Source of the DNA: Kocuria rosea subsp. polaris
GTDB taxonomy: Bacteria > Actinomycetota > Actinomycetes > Actinomycetales > Micrococcaceae
Assembly (NCBI GenBank): GCA_023896275.1
Contig: MLDA01000004.1
Span: forward strand, 62,001-126,000
DNA length: 64,000 bases
Direction of reading: 5' to 3'
The notes beneath the pieces were generated by a model that searched no databases, was not told where the DNA came from, and saw only the letters and a program-made list of their open reading frames with translations. Position numbers and translations under genes: made by a program. This document shows, piece by piece, positions 1 through 8,174 of the stretch (positions within the stretch are counted from its first letter, which is position 1; every line of letters begins with the position of its first letter).

Positions 1-68
1 GATCACACTCACGCTGGGTGTGAGGCGAGAACCGGCCCTAGGCCGTCGGCGCAGACGAGGAGGCGACG

Positions 69-848
69 ATGAAGATTAGCGTGGCACAGCTGAACCCGTC
101 GGGGGACCTGGAAGACAATCTCGAGGTCGTCCGCAGGCTGACCCGCCGGGCGCGCGATGAGGGCGCCGACTTGGTCCTCTTCCCGGAGGAGACCATGTTC
201 ACTATCCGTCACGTGGCGGGCGACCTCCGCGAGGCGGTGGATCGGGACTGGTCGACGTTCGTCCAGCAGCTCAGCCTGTTAGCGGCCGAGGAGTCGATCG
301 CGATCGTGGCCGGAGGCTACGAGTCCAGCGGGGAGGCCCGCCCCTACAACACGGTGGTGGCCATCGACGGCAGCGGGAGGATCGTCAGTACCTACCGCAA
401 GGTCCACCTCTTCGACGCGTTCTCCTACAAGGAGTCCGAGCGGATCAAACCGGGCGACCCCGATGACGTCGCCGTGATCGAGATCGACGGCCTGCGCTTT
501 GGCGTGATGACCTGCTACGACATCCGCTTCCCGGAGATCGCGCGCCGGCTCACCACAGCGGGGGCCGACGTCCTGCTGGTCGCCGCCGCCTGGTTCAAGG
601 GCGATCACAAAGTCGAGCACTGGGAGACGATCCTGCGCACGCGCGCGATCGAGAACACCGTGTGGGTCGCCGCGGCTGGGACGTCGTCGACGAACACCGT
701 CGGTCACTCTGCGGTGCTCGATCCGATGGGTATCCCGGTCGATTTCCTCGACGACGAGGCTGAGGGGCTCGTTACGGTCGACGTCACGCGCAAGCGCATC
801 GAAGAGGTCCGCGAATTCCTCCCGGTGCTGGCCAATCGGCGCCTCTAG
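69..848 (+). CDS. Carbon-nitrogen hydrolase (nitrilase superfamily amidase)
   Basis: A 259-residue cytoplasmic amidase-type enzyme that should hydrolyse a non-peptide C-N bond in a small amide. The nitrilase catalytic triad is visible: Glu40 in the FPE motif, Lys111 in YRKVHLFD and Cys149 in TCYDIRFPE. Length is normal for the single-domain amidase branch. The ATG at 69 is preceded by GAGGAGG at a good distance. The short leader 1-68 holds no other gene. It stands alone, followed by a 224-base gap before the sigma factor. The substrate cannot be named; omega-amidase (deaminated glutamine) is one possibility among several. Confidence 0.9.
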   Translation: MKISVAQLNPSGDLEDNLEVVRRLTRRARDEGADLVLFPEETMFTIRHVAGDLREAVDRDWSTFVQQLSLLAAEESIAIVAGGYESSGEARPYNTVVAIDGSGRIVSTYRKVHLFDAFSYKESERIKPGDPDDVAVIEIDGLRFGVMTCYDIRFPEIARRLTTAGADVLLVAAAWFKGDHKVEHWETILRTRAIENTVWVAAAGTSSTNTVGHSAVLDPMGIPVDFLDDEAEGLVTVDVTRKRIEEVREFLPVLANRRL

Positions 849-958
849 GAGGCCCGGAATCCCCCGGAATCATGCGGATGTCGGGGCCTTTCGAAAAAAG
901 TTCAAAAAAAAGTTCGCCGCCGCGTAACCTCCCGGGGAGTCGAAGCGATGACGTATGT

Positions 959-1004
959 GGAGCCGGGTTGAGAGTTTCCCCCCAACGATTTTCAGCCCGG
1001 CTCC
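959..1004 (+). terminator. Stem-loop upstream of the sigma factor gene
   Basis: GGAGCCGGGTTGA (959-971) can pair with TCAGCCCGGCTCC (992-1004), with one bulged base, around a 20-base loop, and TTTAT follows. It may terminate read-through from the amidase gene or act in the 5' region of the sigma operon. An A-rich stretch lies just before it (895-913). The pairing is seen directly; the role is inference. Confidence 0.45.
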
Positions 1005-1072
1005 TTTATAACTTATTGATAACTTCGCACTACACTGGTTTTCGACCGCCGTCGACGAACCCGAGGAGTGCA

Positions 1073-1624
1073 GTGGCCGCCATCTTGACGGATGACGTGC
1101 TCGAGCAGGCTCGGCACGGCGATACCGGCGCGTTAACCGCTCTTTACCAGAACCTGGCCGGGCCGGTACATGGCTATCTGGCGGCGAAGGGACTTGAGGA
1201 CCCGGAAGCTGCGGCTCAGGAGGTGTTCCTCACCGTGTTCGCTCGCCTCGCCGACGTGACCGGCGGAGCCGCAGGGCTTCGAAAGTTCACCTTCTCCATC
1301 GCGCACGCCCGCATGGTCGACGCCACGCGAGCACGTGCCCGCGCCCCCCGCGCCGTCGAATACGACGCCGCCACCGACCCCCGCGTGGAGTCCTCCCCCC
1401 AAGACGAGCTGCTCGGGCGGCTCGAATCCGGGTATCTCGCGCAGGCCCTCGAATCCCTCGTTCCCGATCAGCGCGAGTGCGTCATGCTGCGCATCGTCGC
1501 CGGGATGACCATCGAAGAGACGGCCGAAATCATGGGCAAGTCCGCGGGGTCCGTCAAGCAGTTGCAGCGCCGGGGGCTGCTCACCATGAAGAAGAGCCTC
1601 GAGGAGGTGAACGGCGATGACTGA
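1073..1624 (+). CDS. ECF-type RNA polymerase sigma factor
   Basis: A 183-residue sigma-70 family protein with region 2 (about residues 10-85, including EDPEAAAQEVFLTVFARL) and region 4 (about 125-175, LVPDQRECVMLRIVAGMTI, with a helix-turn-helix at KSAGSVKQLQRRG). I chose the GTG at 1073 because GAGGAG lies six bases upstream; the longer frame back to 872 has no ribosome site and a non-sigma-like N-terminus. Its last eight bases overlap the start of the next gene, which encodes a single-pass membrane protein, so the two are translationally coupled as sigma and anti-sigma pairs usually are. The layout recalls SigD and its anti-sigma RsdA of actinobacteria, but I cannot assign orthology. Confidence 0.85.
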   Translation: MAAILTDDVLEQARHGDTGALTALYQNLAGPVHGYLAAKGLEDPEAAAQEVFLTVFARLADVTGGAAGLRKFTFSIAHARMVDATRARARAPRAVEYDAATDPRVESSPQDELLGRLESGYLAQALESLVPDQRECVMLRIVAGMTIEETAEIMGKSAGSVKQLQRRGLLTMKKSLEEVNGDD

Positions 1625-2324
1625 TCCGTATCGGGACTCCTTCGACGTCGACGCCCTGCTCGAGGAGGCGGGGATCGCCGACGCCGCCGCGCTGCGCGAG
1701 GCCGTCGAATCCCTGCACGCCGCCGGGGAGCTGCCTGCACCGCCCCCCACCGGGCCGCTGGCCGATCTGCTCGAGGGGCGCCTGACTGCCGCCGAAGCCG
1801 CGGCTGCCGCCGGCATCACGGTGGAATCCGACGCCGACAATGTCATCGGGTTCGACCCGGCGAAGTCGCGCAAGCGCCGCGGGGGCGCCGTCACGGGCGG
1901 CCTGACCGTTGTCGCGCTCGCCGCGGCGGCTGGTCTGGCCGGCGTGGCCGCTGCCGATGTGCCGCCGCGGGCCGCCTCGCCGGTCGTCAACGTGACGGTC
2001 CCGGCGGGCGAGCTGACGAACAAGCCCGAGCGGCCGACCCTCGAGGCCTCGAAGCCACCCGAGCCGACGCCGGAACGGGTGGTCCACCGCGACCCGATCC
2101 CGGCGCCGACGGCACCTCCGGCACCCGCACCCGCACCCGCACCGGCGCCGACGCCTGCGCCGAAGTCTGCTCCGACGCCAACTCCCACGCCGGCGCCCGC
2201 TCCGGAACGTGGGCCGGCGAAGAAGCCAGACGGGGCGGGGAAGGTCCTCAACCCCGGAGGGCTGGCCAAGACCTTGCCCAAGGCCGTCACCGTCGACCCG
2301 AAGGGCTCGCGGCGCCAGAAGTAG
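1617..2324 (+). CDS. Single-pass membrane protein, probable anti-sigma factor
   Basis: A 235-residue protein with an acidic N-terminal cytoplasmic part (residues 1-80), a basic stop (KSRKRR, 84-89), one membrane helix (about 90-112) and an extracytoplasmic tail of about 120 residues very rich in Pro and Ala (PAPAPAPAPTPAPK-like repeats, about 160-200). No zinc-binding anti-sigma motif (HxxxCxxC) is present. The assignment rests on topology and on the eight-base overlap with the sigma gene. If it is an anti-sigma factor, the Pro-rich tail would span the cell wall as a sensor stalk. Confidence 0.6.
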   Translation: MTDPYRDSFDVDALLEEAGIADAAALREAVESLHAAGELPAPPPTGPLADLLEGRLTAAEAAAAAGITVESDADNVIGFDPAKSRKRRGGAVTGGLTVVALAAAAGLAGVAAADVPPRAASPVVNVTVPAGELTNKPERPTLEASKPPEPTPERVVHRDPIPAPTAPPAPAPAPAPAPTPAPKSAPTPTPTPAPAPERGPAKKPDGAGKVLNPGGLAKTLPKAVTVDPKGSRRQK

Positions 2325-2375
2325 CGGGCAGGCCCGCGCGCTTCGCCGCCGCGCCTACGTGAGGGTAGCAATCGG

Positions 2376-2381
2376 TAGGGT
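2376..2381 (+). promoter_or_regulatory. Leaderless -10 element for the YcaQ-family gene
   Basis: TAGGGT lies exactly six bases upstream of the ATG at 2388, so transcription should begin at or near the start codon. No Shine-Dalgarno is present. The same spacing recurs at several other genes in this window. Confidence 0.55.
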
Positions 2382-2387
2382 GGGGCC

Positions 2388-3506
2388 ATGATTGAGTTGT
2401 CCGCTGCCGAGGCCCGCCGCGCCGTCGTCAACGCCCATTTCGCTCCCGAGGCCACCGACGCGCTCGACGTGCTGCGCAATGAGCGCCTCATCCAGCTCGA
2501 CGGGATCAGCCGCGTCGACAAGGCCCACCGCCTCGCCGCCTCGGCCCGGCTCCCGGCCCGGCGCCGGGCGGAAGGGTACGACGGCGCCCTGTGGAACGCT
2601 GACCGGGCCGTGTCCTTCGAGACCTTCACCGACGTTGCCTGCCTCTTCCCGATCGAGGATTGGCCGCTCTTCGAACTCTCCCGGCAACGGTTCCGCGACC
2701 ACTTCGTCGCGAAGGGATCGGCGCCCCCGCCCGAGCTCAAGCACGACATCCTGCGCATCGTCGCCGCCGCTCCGGGAGGGGCCACGATCGGCGACATCGA
2801 GGACGGCGGCCCCCGCGGCGGCAGCTGGGGCTGGAGCGAGCGCCAGAAGGCCGCCGAGTTCATGCTCTGGTGCGGGGAGCTCGTCTGCACGCGGCGGACC
2901 GGCATCAAGCGGCTTTTCGATCTGCCCGAATCGCGTGTGCCCACCCACTTGATCGAGGCGCGGCCGCACCGGGAGGAGATCCTCACCGGGCTCGTGGTCT
3001 CCGCGCTGGGCGCCCTCGGGCTCGCCACGGTCCCGGACCTGCGTCGGCACTACCGCCTGCGCGAGGCGGACGTGCACACTGGGCTGGAAGGCGCCGGCGC
3101 CGTCGTCGTGGGCGTTCAGGGGTGGGCGGAGGACGCGTACGCGCTCGGCGAGCCGGACACAGCGCCCGTCGCGACGACCGAGACGCGCGGCAGCCGGCTC
3201 ATCGGGCCATTCGACAACCTGCTGCGCAATCGCAAGCGCGCGGCGAGGATCTTCGGCTTTGAGTACCTGTTCGAGGCGTACGTGCCCCAGAACAAGCGGA
3301 CGTATGGCGCGTACGTGATGTCCGTGCTGCACGGCGACCGATTCGTGGGCCGCGCAGACGCCCAGCGCACGGGACGTGACGTGAACCTCTGGCGCGTCTT
3401 CGGCGAGGACGGGGTGCCCACGCGCAGCGTGCGCGCCGCTGCGCGGAGGGGCGGCACGCACTTAGCCAGGCAACTGGGAGGAAAACTGAGGATGGGGGAA
3501 GCATGA
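2388..3506 (+). CDS. YcaQ-family winged-helix DNA glycosylase-like protein
   Basis: A 372-residue protein of the YcaQ/AlkX (HTH_42) family, whose E. coli member unhooks interstrand DNA crosslinks. Recognisable parts are the N-terminal helix-turn-helix region with LIQLDGISRVDKAHRLAA (about 31-50), the LWN and AVSFE motifs near 65-80 and the C-terminal DRFVGRADAQR strand (about 323-333), a family hallmark. It overlaps the next gene by four bases (ATGA). The biochemical role is known only for a few family members; here it is a family-based assignment. Confidence 0.85.
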   Translation: MIELSAAEARRAVVNAHFAPEATDALDVLRNERLIQLDGISRVDKAHRLAASARLPARRRAEGYDGALWNADRAVSFETFTDVACLFPIEDWPLFELSRQRFRDHFVAKGSAPPPELKHDILRIVAAAPGGATIGDIEDGGPRGGSWGWSERQKAAEFMLWCGELVCTRRTGIKRLFDLPESRVPTHLIEARPHREEILTGLVVSALGALGLATVPDLRRHYRLREADVHTGLEGAGAVVVGVQGWAEDAYALGEPDTAPVATTETRGSRLIGPFDNLLRNRKRAARIFGFEYLFEAYVPQNKRTYGAYVMSVLHGDRFVGRADAQRTGRDVNLWRVFGEDGVPTRSVRAAARRGGTHLARQLGGKLRMGEA

Positions 3507-4003
3507 GCACACCGGATTGGCGGCGACTCGTCGCGGTGCTCGCGAGTCAGGACCAGCGCACGGTGTTTGCGCACCTCTTGCTGGGGCAGGACCCCGGTCC
3601 GGCGCTGGCTGAGCTGAAGCCCAAGACGAGGGGCAAGGTCCGGGCCGCGTTGCTCGCGTCCGGGGTGGTGGAGGACGACGACGGCGCGCTCGCCGTGCGC
3701 GAGGGAGCTTTCAAGGAGATGTTGGTGGCCGCCGCAGGCCCCCGCAAGGAGGGGATCGAGCGGTTCCGCGAGGGGCGGCGAATCGTGCAGTTCCCGGCGA
3801 GTCCGGCGGAGCGACGCGAGCTGCTGGAGTGGGTTGCCGCGGAGGCGCTGGCACCCGGCGAGGAGCTGTCCGAGAAGCAAGTGAACGAGCGGCTCGCCGA
3901 GTTCCACGCCGACACCGCGCTCGTGCGCCGCTACCTCGTCGACCACGGGTTGCTGGCGCGCAGCCGGGACGGCTCCGTCTACGAGCGTGACGCAGCGAAC
4001 TGA
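3503..4003 (+). CDS. DUF2087 domain-containing protein
   Basis: A 166-residue protein. The C-terminal half (about 90-165) is a DUF2087 domain: RIVQFPASPAERRELLEWV, then EKQVNERLAEFHADTALVRRYLVDHGLL and a final RDGSVYER. DUF2087 often accompanies winged-helix regulators and is thought to be DNA- or ligand-binding. The N-terminal half looks like a helical winged-helix remnant. The start overlaps the YcaQ-family stop (ATGA), so the two are co-translated. Confidence 0.8.
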   Translation: MSTPDWRRLVAVLASQDQRTVFAHLLLGQDPGPALAELKPKTRGKVRAALLASGVVEDDDGALAVREGAFKEMLVAAAGPRKEGIERFREGRRIVQFPASPAERRELLEWVAAEALAPGEELSEKQVNERLAEFHADTALVRRYLVDHGLLARSRDGSVYERDAAN

Positions 4004-4022
4004 CGGCGAGCCAGCGCGGCGC

Positions 4023-4028
4023 TAGGGT
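4023..4028 (+). promoter_or_regulatory. Leaderless -10 element for the histidine phosphatase gene
   Basis: TAGGGT followed by six bases (GAGAGC) and the ATG at 4035. No separate Shine-Dalgarno is needed or seen at the usual distance. Confidence 0.55.
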
Positions 4029-4034
4029 GAGAGC

Positions 4035-4586
4035 ATGGCGAAACGACTGGTGATGATGCGGCACGGGCAGACCGACTGGAACGCGGAGGGCCGGCTGCAG
4101 GGCCAGGTCGACATCCCGCTCAACGAGACCGGGCGGCAGCAGGCCCGCGACGCCATCGCCGAGATCCACGCGCTCGGGCAGGAAGCGGGCGGCTGGGACA
4201 TGGTCGTGTCCTCCCCGCTGGGTCGCGCCGTCGAGACCGCGCGCATCATCGCGGACGGGCTTGCCCTGCCGATCGGCGAGACCGACGCTGGGCTCATCGA
4301 GCGTTCCTTCGGTACGGCCGAGGGCGTCGAAGCGTGGGGGCTGAGCGATGAGGAGAAGGGTGAGCTGTTCGCCGTCGCTGAACCCACTGACGCCGTGGCC
4401 GCTCGAGGCATCGATGCGCTCCGCCGCATCGCGCAGCTGTACCCGGGGCTGAACGTGCTGATCGTCGCGCACGGGACGCTCATCCGGCTCACCGCGGACG
4501 CCCTGACCGGTGCCGAGTGCCCGCGCCTGGACAACTGCGAGACGGTCGAAATTGACGCCGACCTCATCGCCGAGCCCGCGCTGTAG
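4035..4586 (+). CDS. Histidine phosphatase family protein (phosphoglycerate-mutase-like)
   Basis: A 183-residue phosphatase with the RHGQTDWN signature at residues 9-16 (phosphohistidine at His10), an acid/base Glu in LIERSFG (about 88), and the second catalytic His in VLIVAHGTLIR (about 144). It should remove phosphate from a small phosphorylated molecule. The short length and lack of mutase insertions argue for a phosphatase rather than a glycolytic mutase. It is monocistronic with a leaderless-type promoter. Confidence 0.88.
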   Translation: MAKRLVMMRHGQTDWNAEGRLQGQVDIPLNETGRQQARDAIAEIHALGQEAGGWDMVVSSPLGRAVETARIIADGLALPIGETDAGLIERSFGTAEGVEAWGLSDEEKGELFAVAEPTDAVAARGIDALRRIAQLYPGLNVLIVAHGTLIRLTADALTGAECPRLDNCETVEIDADLIAEPAL

Positions 4587-4676
4587 CTCGGGGCAGGTCG
4601 CGGCTCCCTCTGGCTCCCCCGCGAGGGCCGCGTTAGGGTGACTTCAAGGATCGGATGTCGAATTCGAGGGGGAGTC

Positions 4677-5237
4677 ATGGCGAACCGTGTCATCTATCGG
4701 AGCGCGGCCGTCGCCGCGCTCCTGGCTGCGATGGCGATCGCGGGGTGTTCCAGCGGGGCCGACTCGGAGCCCGCAGCGGGATCCGGACCCGTCTCCGACG
4801 AAGCCTATGCCGCCGCCATGGAGGCCTTCGGGTATGCCCGGGACGACGACGGCGAGTGGGATCGCGCGTCGGACGACGACCTGGTGCTGGGCGGAAGCGG
4901 TGTTGTGCGGTCCGGGGCGGGGGACGGATCGATCCGTACAGATCAGCATGGGCCGAAGCTGGCCGCGGGCGACTACTACTTCGAGATGCAGTGCTACGGC
5001 GTGGACAGCCCCGACCGGGGCGTTGCCATCATGTGGAACGTGAACACCGGCGACGACCTCGCGGCGGCGGAAACCAGTGGCGTGAGCTGTCCACCGGGCG
5101 AGGTGACCACGGTGGTGGCACCTATCGCGGTGGCGGAACCCCAGACGAGTCTCAGCATGGAGATCGCCCCTTTGGACAGCGTCACAGCCGTCGTCGACTA
5201 TGCCCTCTACCGGGGTGAGATGCCGCCACAGGAGTGA
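4677..5237 (+). CDS. Secreted lipoprotein of unknown function
   Basis: A 186-residue lipoprotein. The ATG at 4677 is chosen because GAGGGGGAG precedes it and a signal peptide follows directly: basic n-region, hydrophobic core and lipobox AIAGC (Cys at about 23). The mature part is acidic and contains a beta-rich stretch around LAAGDYYFEMQCYG and a late VDYALYRG. A TAGGGT -10 at 4634-4639 gives a leader of about 30 bases. No family was recognised. Confidence 0.7.
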   Translation: MANRVIYRSAAVAALLAAMAIAGCSSGADSEPAAGSGPVSDEAYAAAMEAFGYARDDDGEWDRASDDDLVLGGSGVVRSGAGDGSIRTDQHGPKLAAGDYYFEMQCYGVDSPDRGVAIMWNVNTGDDLAAAETSGVSCPPGEVTTVVAPIAVAEPQTSLSMEIAPLDSVTAVVDYALYRGEMPPQE

Positions 5238-5243
5238 GGGGGG

Positions 5244-5693
5244 TCAGGAGCCGTTCTGGCGCGACGCCTTGCGTTGGTGACGCTTCTGCGCTTTGAGGGC
5301 GATGATGCGACCGGCGCCGGCCAGGGCCACGATGACGCCGCCGGCCACGGCGGCAGCCAGCACCGTCAGACCCACGTTCACAGTCCCCTCCCACGCGAAG
5401 TACCGCAGCGTGGTGGTCTCCTGGTTCTGCGCGATGAAGATGATGAGCAGGATCAGGACGATCAGCGAGAAGATCGTCGTCGTCCAGATGGCACCCGAGC
5501 GCGTCGTCGTCATCTTGTCCTGGTACGGGTCCGCTGCGGGTTTCTCCCGCTTCGTCGGCGCGAGCTCGACGTCCGGGGCCACCGGTCCTGGGGTCACGGT
5601 GTCCGCGGGCACCATGTCCGACGGCGTCTCCAGCGGCGCGTCGACGCCCTCGGGGACGTGCTGGTGATCGGGCTTGGAATCCTTCGTGGCCAT
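5244..5693 (-). CDS. LapA-domain (DUF1049) membrane protein
   Basis: A 149-residue protein with a hydrophilic N-terminal half and two membrane helices near 80-102 and 112-138. The connecting segment FIAQNQETTTLRYFAWEG is typical of the LapA/DUF1049 family (NxxxVxxxFL-type). In E. coli LapA takes part in control of lipopolysaccharide synthesis; in Gram-positive actinobacteria the role is unknown. The ATG at 5693 is preceded on its strand by GGGAGGAAACG. It converges with the lipoprotein gene (six bases apart) and is divergent from the ECF sigma operon. Confidence 0.78.
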   Translation of the reverse strand: MATKDSKPDHQHVPEGVDAPLETPSDMVPADTVTPGPVAPDVELAPTKREKPAADPYQDKMTTTRSGAIWTTTIFSLIVLILLIIFIAQNQETTTLRYFAWEGTVNVGLTVLAAAVAGGVIVALAGAGRIIALKAQKRHQRKASRQNGS

Positions 5694-5863
5694 CGTTTCC
5701 TCCCTTGACGTATTCGCGTATCCGGTCCACAAGGGGCCGTTGATACATGAAACTACACGTCAACTCCCTGTAGGGCTATGCGCGGCACCGTCTGTCACCC
5801 TAGTGTTGTGAAAAAGTTCTCCGTCGGACCTCACGCCGGGGCCCCGGTGGTCGTCTACAAGGT

Positions 5864-6388
5864 GTGAGGAACGTGAAACAGACACCACCGCGCGAGCCGC
5901 TGCCGCCCTTCGATCGGGTCGTCGAGCAGCACGGCGTCGCGGTGCTGCGGCTGTGCCGGGCCCTGGTCGGCACCCAGGATGCGGACGATGTCTGGCAGGA
6001 GTCCTTTCTCGCCGCTTTGCGCGCCTATTCCGCCGCGGACCCGCCCGCGAACGTCGAAGCGTGGCTCGTGCGCATCGCCCGGAACAAGGCGGTCGACCAC
6101 GTGCGCGCTGCGGGCAGGCGCCCCGTCCCCGTCGAGACCTTTGAGCACGACGACGCCGGGTTCCCCAGCGGGCACGACGGCGGCGCGGAGGACGACGTCT
6201 GGGACGAAGTGGCCCGCCTGCCGGAGAAACAGCGCAAGGTCATCGCCTACCGTTACCTCGGCGGGCTGTCCTACGCGCAGATCGCCGACGTGCTGGGCGG
6301 CAGCGCCGCCGCGGCACGGCGTGCCTCCGCCGACGGCTTGGCGAACCTCAGAAAGTCCGAGCTGACCCACGGAAGGACCACGAGATGA
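5864..6388 (+). CDS. ECF RNA polymerase sigma factor of an alkylation-repair operon
   Basis: A 174-residue sigma-70 family protein with region 2 (about 18-85; QDADDVWQESFLAALRAY, then VEAWLVRIARNKAVDHVRA) and region 4 (about 120-165; LPEKQRKVIAYRYLGGLSYAQIADVLG). No anti-sigma gene adjoins it; instead its stop overlaps the ogt start (ATGA), and ogt overlaps alkB. The GTG at 5864 has only weak ribosome-site sequence; a GTG at 5873 is the alternative. A TAGTGT hexamer at 5801-5806 could be its -10. Context suggests it controls, or once controlled, an adaptive response to alkylation damage; this is inference. Confidence 0.85.
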   Translation: MRNVKQTPPREPLPPFDRVVEQHGVAVLRLCRALVGTQDADDVWQESFLAALRAYSAADPPANVEAWLVRIARNKAVDHVRAAGRRPVPVETFEHDDAGFPSGHDGGAEDDVWDEVARLPEKQRKVIAYRYLGGLSYAQIADVLGGSAAAARRASADGLANLRKSELTHGRTTR

Positions 6389-6987
6389 CCTCCCTCGTCG
6401 ACGACGCCGGGCGCGTCACCATGCTGAAGGCACGGCTGGCCACGGCCGCCGCCGAGCGTGGCGACCTCGACATCGCGTACCGCGTGATCGACTCGCCCGT
6501 CGGTCCGCTCCTGCTCGCGGCCACCGGGGCTGGCCTCGTTCGCGTCGCGTTTGCCAGTGAGGACCACGACGCCGTGCTCGAAGCCCTCGGGCGACGGATC
6601 AGCCCGCGCATCCTGAACGCCCCGACGCGGCTGGATCCGGCCGCTGAACAACTCGATGCCTACTTCGCCGGCCGTCGCCGCTCCTTCGACCTGCCCGTGG
6701 ATTTCTCGCTGTCCACCGAGTTCCGGCGTCGGGTCCAGGAGCACCTGCCCCAGATCGCCTACGGGCGCACCGCGACCTACAAGGAACTCGCCGACCTTGT
6801 GGGAAGCCCGGCGGCGGTGCGCGCAGTCGGGACGGCGTGCGCCACCAACCCGTTGCCCGTCGTCGTTCCGTGCCACCGCGTGCTGCGCACGGACGGGGGG
6901 CTCGGCGGGTACCTCGGTGGGCTCGAGGCCAAGACGGTTTTGCTCACGCTCGAGGGTGCCCTCGACAAGGACGGTCGCCGTGCCTGA
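6385..6987 (+). CDS. ogt: Methylated-DNA--protein-cysteine S-methyltransferase
   Basis: A 200-residue suicide repair protein that takes alkyl groups from O6-alkylguanine. The acceptor Cys163 lies in VVPCHRVL, followed by the GGLGGYLGGLEAK loop. The N-terminal 100 residues are the usual ribonuclease-like domain. It lacks the Ada regulatory zinc domain, so regulation must come from elsewhere, perhaps the preceding sigma factor. It overlaps both neighbours (ATGA before, eight bases after). Confidence 0.93.
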   Translation: MTSLVDDAGRVTMLKARLATAAAERGDLDIAYRVIDSPVGPLLLAATGAGLVRVAFASEDHDAVLEALGRRISPRILNAPTRLDPAAEQLDAYFAGRRRSFDLPVDFSLSTEFRRRVQEHLPQIAYGRTATYKELADLVGSPAAVRAVGTACATNPLPVVVPCHRVLRTDGGLGGYLGGLEAKTVLLTLEGALDKDGRRA

Positions 6988-7660
6988 GACGCCCACGCTC
7001 TTCGACGCGGACTTCGGCGGCGACGGGCCGCGGGAGATCGTGCCCGGCGCCATGCACGTGCCCGGCTGGCTCGACCTCCGCGCCCAACGTTGGGTCGCCG
7101 AGCAGTTCCGCAGTTGGGCCGCGGGCCCCGTCCCGCCTCGCGGAGCGAAGGTTCGCGGGCACGAGATGTCCGTCAAGACGGTGTGCCTCGGTTGGCACTG
7201 GCAGCCCTACCGCTACACGCGTGAGGCCACTGACGTGAACGGCAATCGCGTGCTCGACATGCCGGACTGGATGGTGCGCATGGGCCGGCGGGCGCTTGCT
7301 GACGTCGGATGGAGTGAGGCCGGGCCCGCGGAATACACGCCGGACACCGCGCTGGCGAACTTCTACGAGGCCGGCGCCCGGATGGGTATGCACCAGGACA
7401 AAGACGAGAAGTCTCTCGCGCCCGTCGTCTCGGTCTCGGTCGGCGACGCCTGCACGTTCCGCTTCGGCAACGCCGAGAGCCGCAATCGGCCATATCAGGA
7501 CCTGACGCTCGCTTCGGGCGACCTGTTCGTCTTCGGAGGACCGGTGCGCTTGGCCTTCCACGGGGTCACACGGATCCTGCCCGGCACCGCTCCGGGTGGT
7601 TGCGGTGTTGCCGACGGTCGAATCAACATCACTCTGCGCGAGACCGGACTGGAGGGCTGA
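6980..7660 (+). CDS. alkB: AlkB-type 2-oxoglutarate/Fe(II)-dependent DNA repair dioxygenase
   Basis: A 226-residue enzyme that oxidatively removes methyl groups from 1-methyladenine and 3-methylcytosine. All ligands are visible: His138 and Asp140 in GMHQDKDE, His194 in AFHGV, and Arg214/Arg220 in GRINITLRE for 2-oxoglutarate. I chose the GTG at 6980, which overlaps the ogt stop by eight bases; the upstream part of the frame is only a shadow of ogt. Third gene of the sigma-ogt-alkB operon. Confidence 0.93.
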   Translation: MPETPTLFDADFGGDGPREIVPGAMHVPGWLDLRAQRWVAEQFRSWAAGPVPPRGAKVRGHEMSVKTVCLGWHWQPYRYTREATDVNGNRVLDMPDWMVRMGRRALADVGWSEAGPAEYTPDTALANFYEAGARMGMHQDKDEKSLAPVVSVSVGDACTFRFGNAESRNRPYQDLTLASGDLFVFGGPVRLAFHGVTRILPGTAPGGCGVADGRINITLRETGLEG

Positions 7661-7764
7661 ACCACTCGGGGCAGCCCGGTGATGGACAGGCGCAGCGCAC
7701 CGTGGAACTCTGGTTGAGAGACCGGGCGGCCGAACGGGTCCACGGCGGAGTTGAGGGGAAACGC

Positions 7765-8127
7765 GTGTCGGAGCAGGCCTACCGGACGATGTCCGCCATC
7801 TGCCTCGCCGCTGTCATGGCGAGTTTCGCCATGCGCCCCAGCATCGGATGGGGCGGGATGCTGACCGGTGTGGGCATCTGCCTCGCTGTGGCCCTGACGG
7901 CCAGGCCGAGGGATCCGGGGCAGCGCCAGGCCTACCTCCGCCCGGGCGGGCGCATCGGACGGTGGGGGCTGTTCCTGCCGGCCTGCGGGGGCCTGGGTAC
8001 GCTGGTCGGCGAGTTTACGGAGGCAAACACCAACTTCGCCGTCTCGATCCTCCTGTTCGTCGGGATCATGCTTGCCGCCGAGCGCTACTTCATGGCCATC
8101 GACGACCGGGTGCGGCGCACCGAGTGA
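7765..8127 (+). CDS. Small multipass membrane protein
   Basis: A 120-residue protein with about four hydrophobic helices. The GTG at 7765 follows GAGGGGAAAC at good spacing; the frame upstream of it has no start signals. The N-terminal pattern AYRTMSAICLAAVMASFAMRPSIG resembles that of the next gene, so the two look like diverged tandem copies. No family was recognised. Confidence 0.65.
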   Translation: MSEQAYRTMSAICLAAVMASFAMRPSIGWGGMLTGVGICLAVALTARPRDPGQRQAYLRPGGRIGRWGLFLPACGGLGTLVGEFTEANTNFAVSILLFVGIMLAAERYFMAIDDRVRRTE

Positions 8128-8174
8128 GCTGCGCCGTACGGTAGCGTTGACCCGTTCTCTTTCGAAGGGTAGAC

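Noticed and set aside
872-1072. N-terminal extension of the first sigma factor
   Set aside because: The frame is open back to 872, but the extra residues are not sigma-like and cover the stem-loop and probable promoter; the GTG at 1073 has a ribosome site.
2110-2200. Short repeated units that might suggest a repeat array
   Set aside because: They encode the Pro/Ala tail of a membrane protein; no spacer-repeat structure, so not CRISPR. The same applies to 8700-9050 in the peptidase tail.
1133-3028. Long minus-strand open frame (about 630 codons) opposite the sigma, membrane-protein and YcaQ genes
   Set aside because: Low-complexity Ala/Gly/Arg/Ser translation with no domain, opposite three well-supported genes; a by-product of high GC content.
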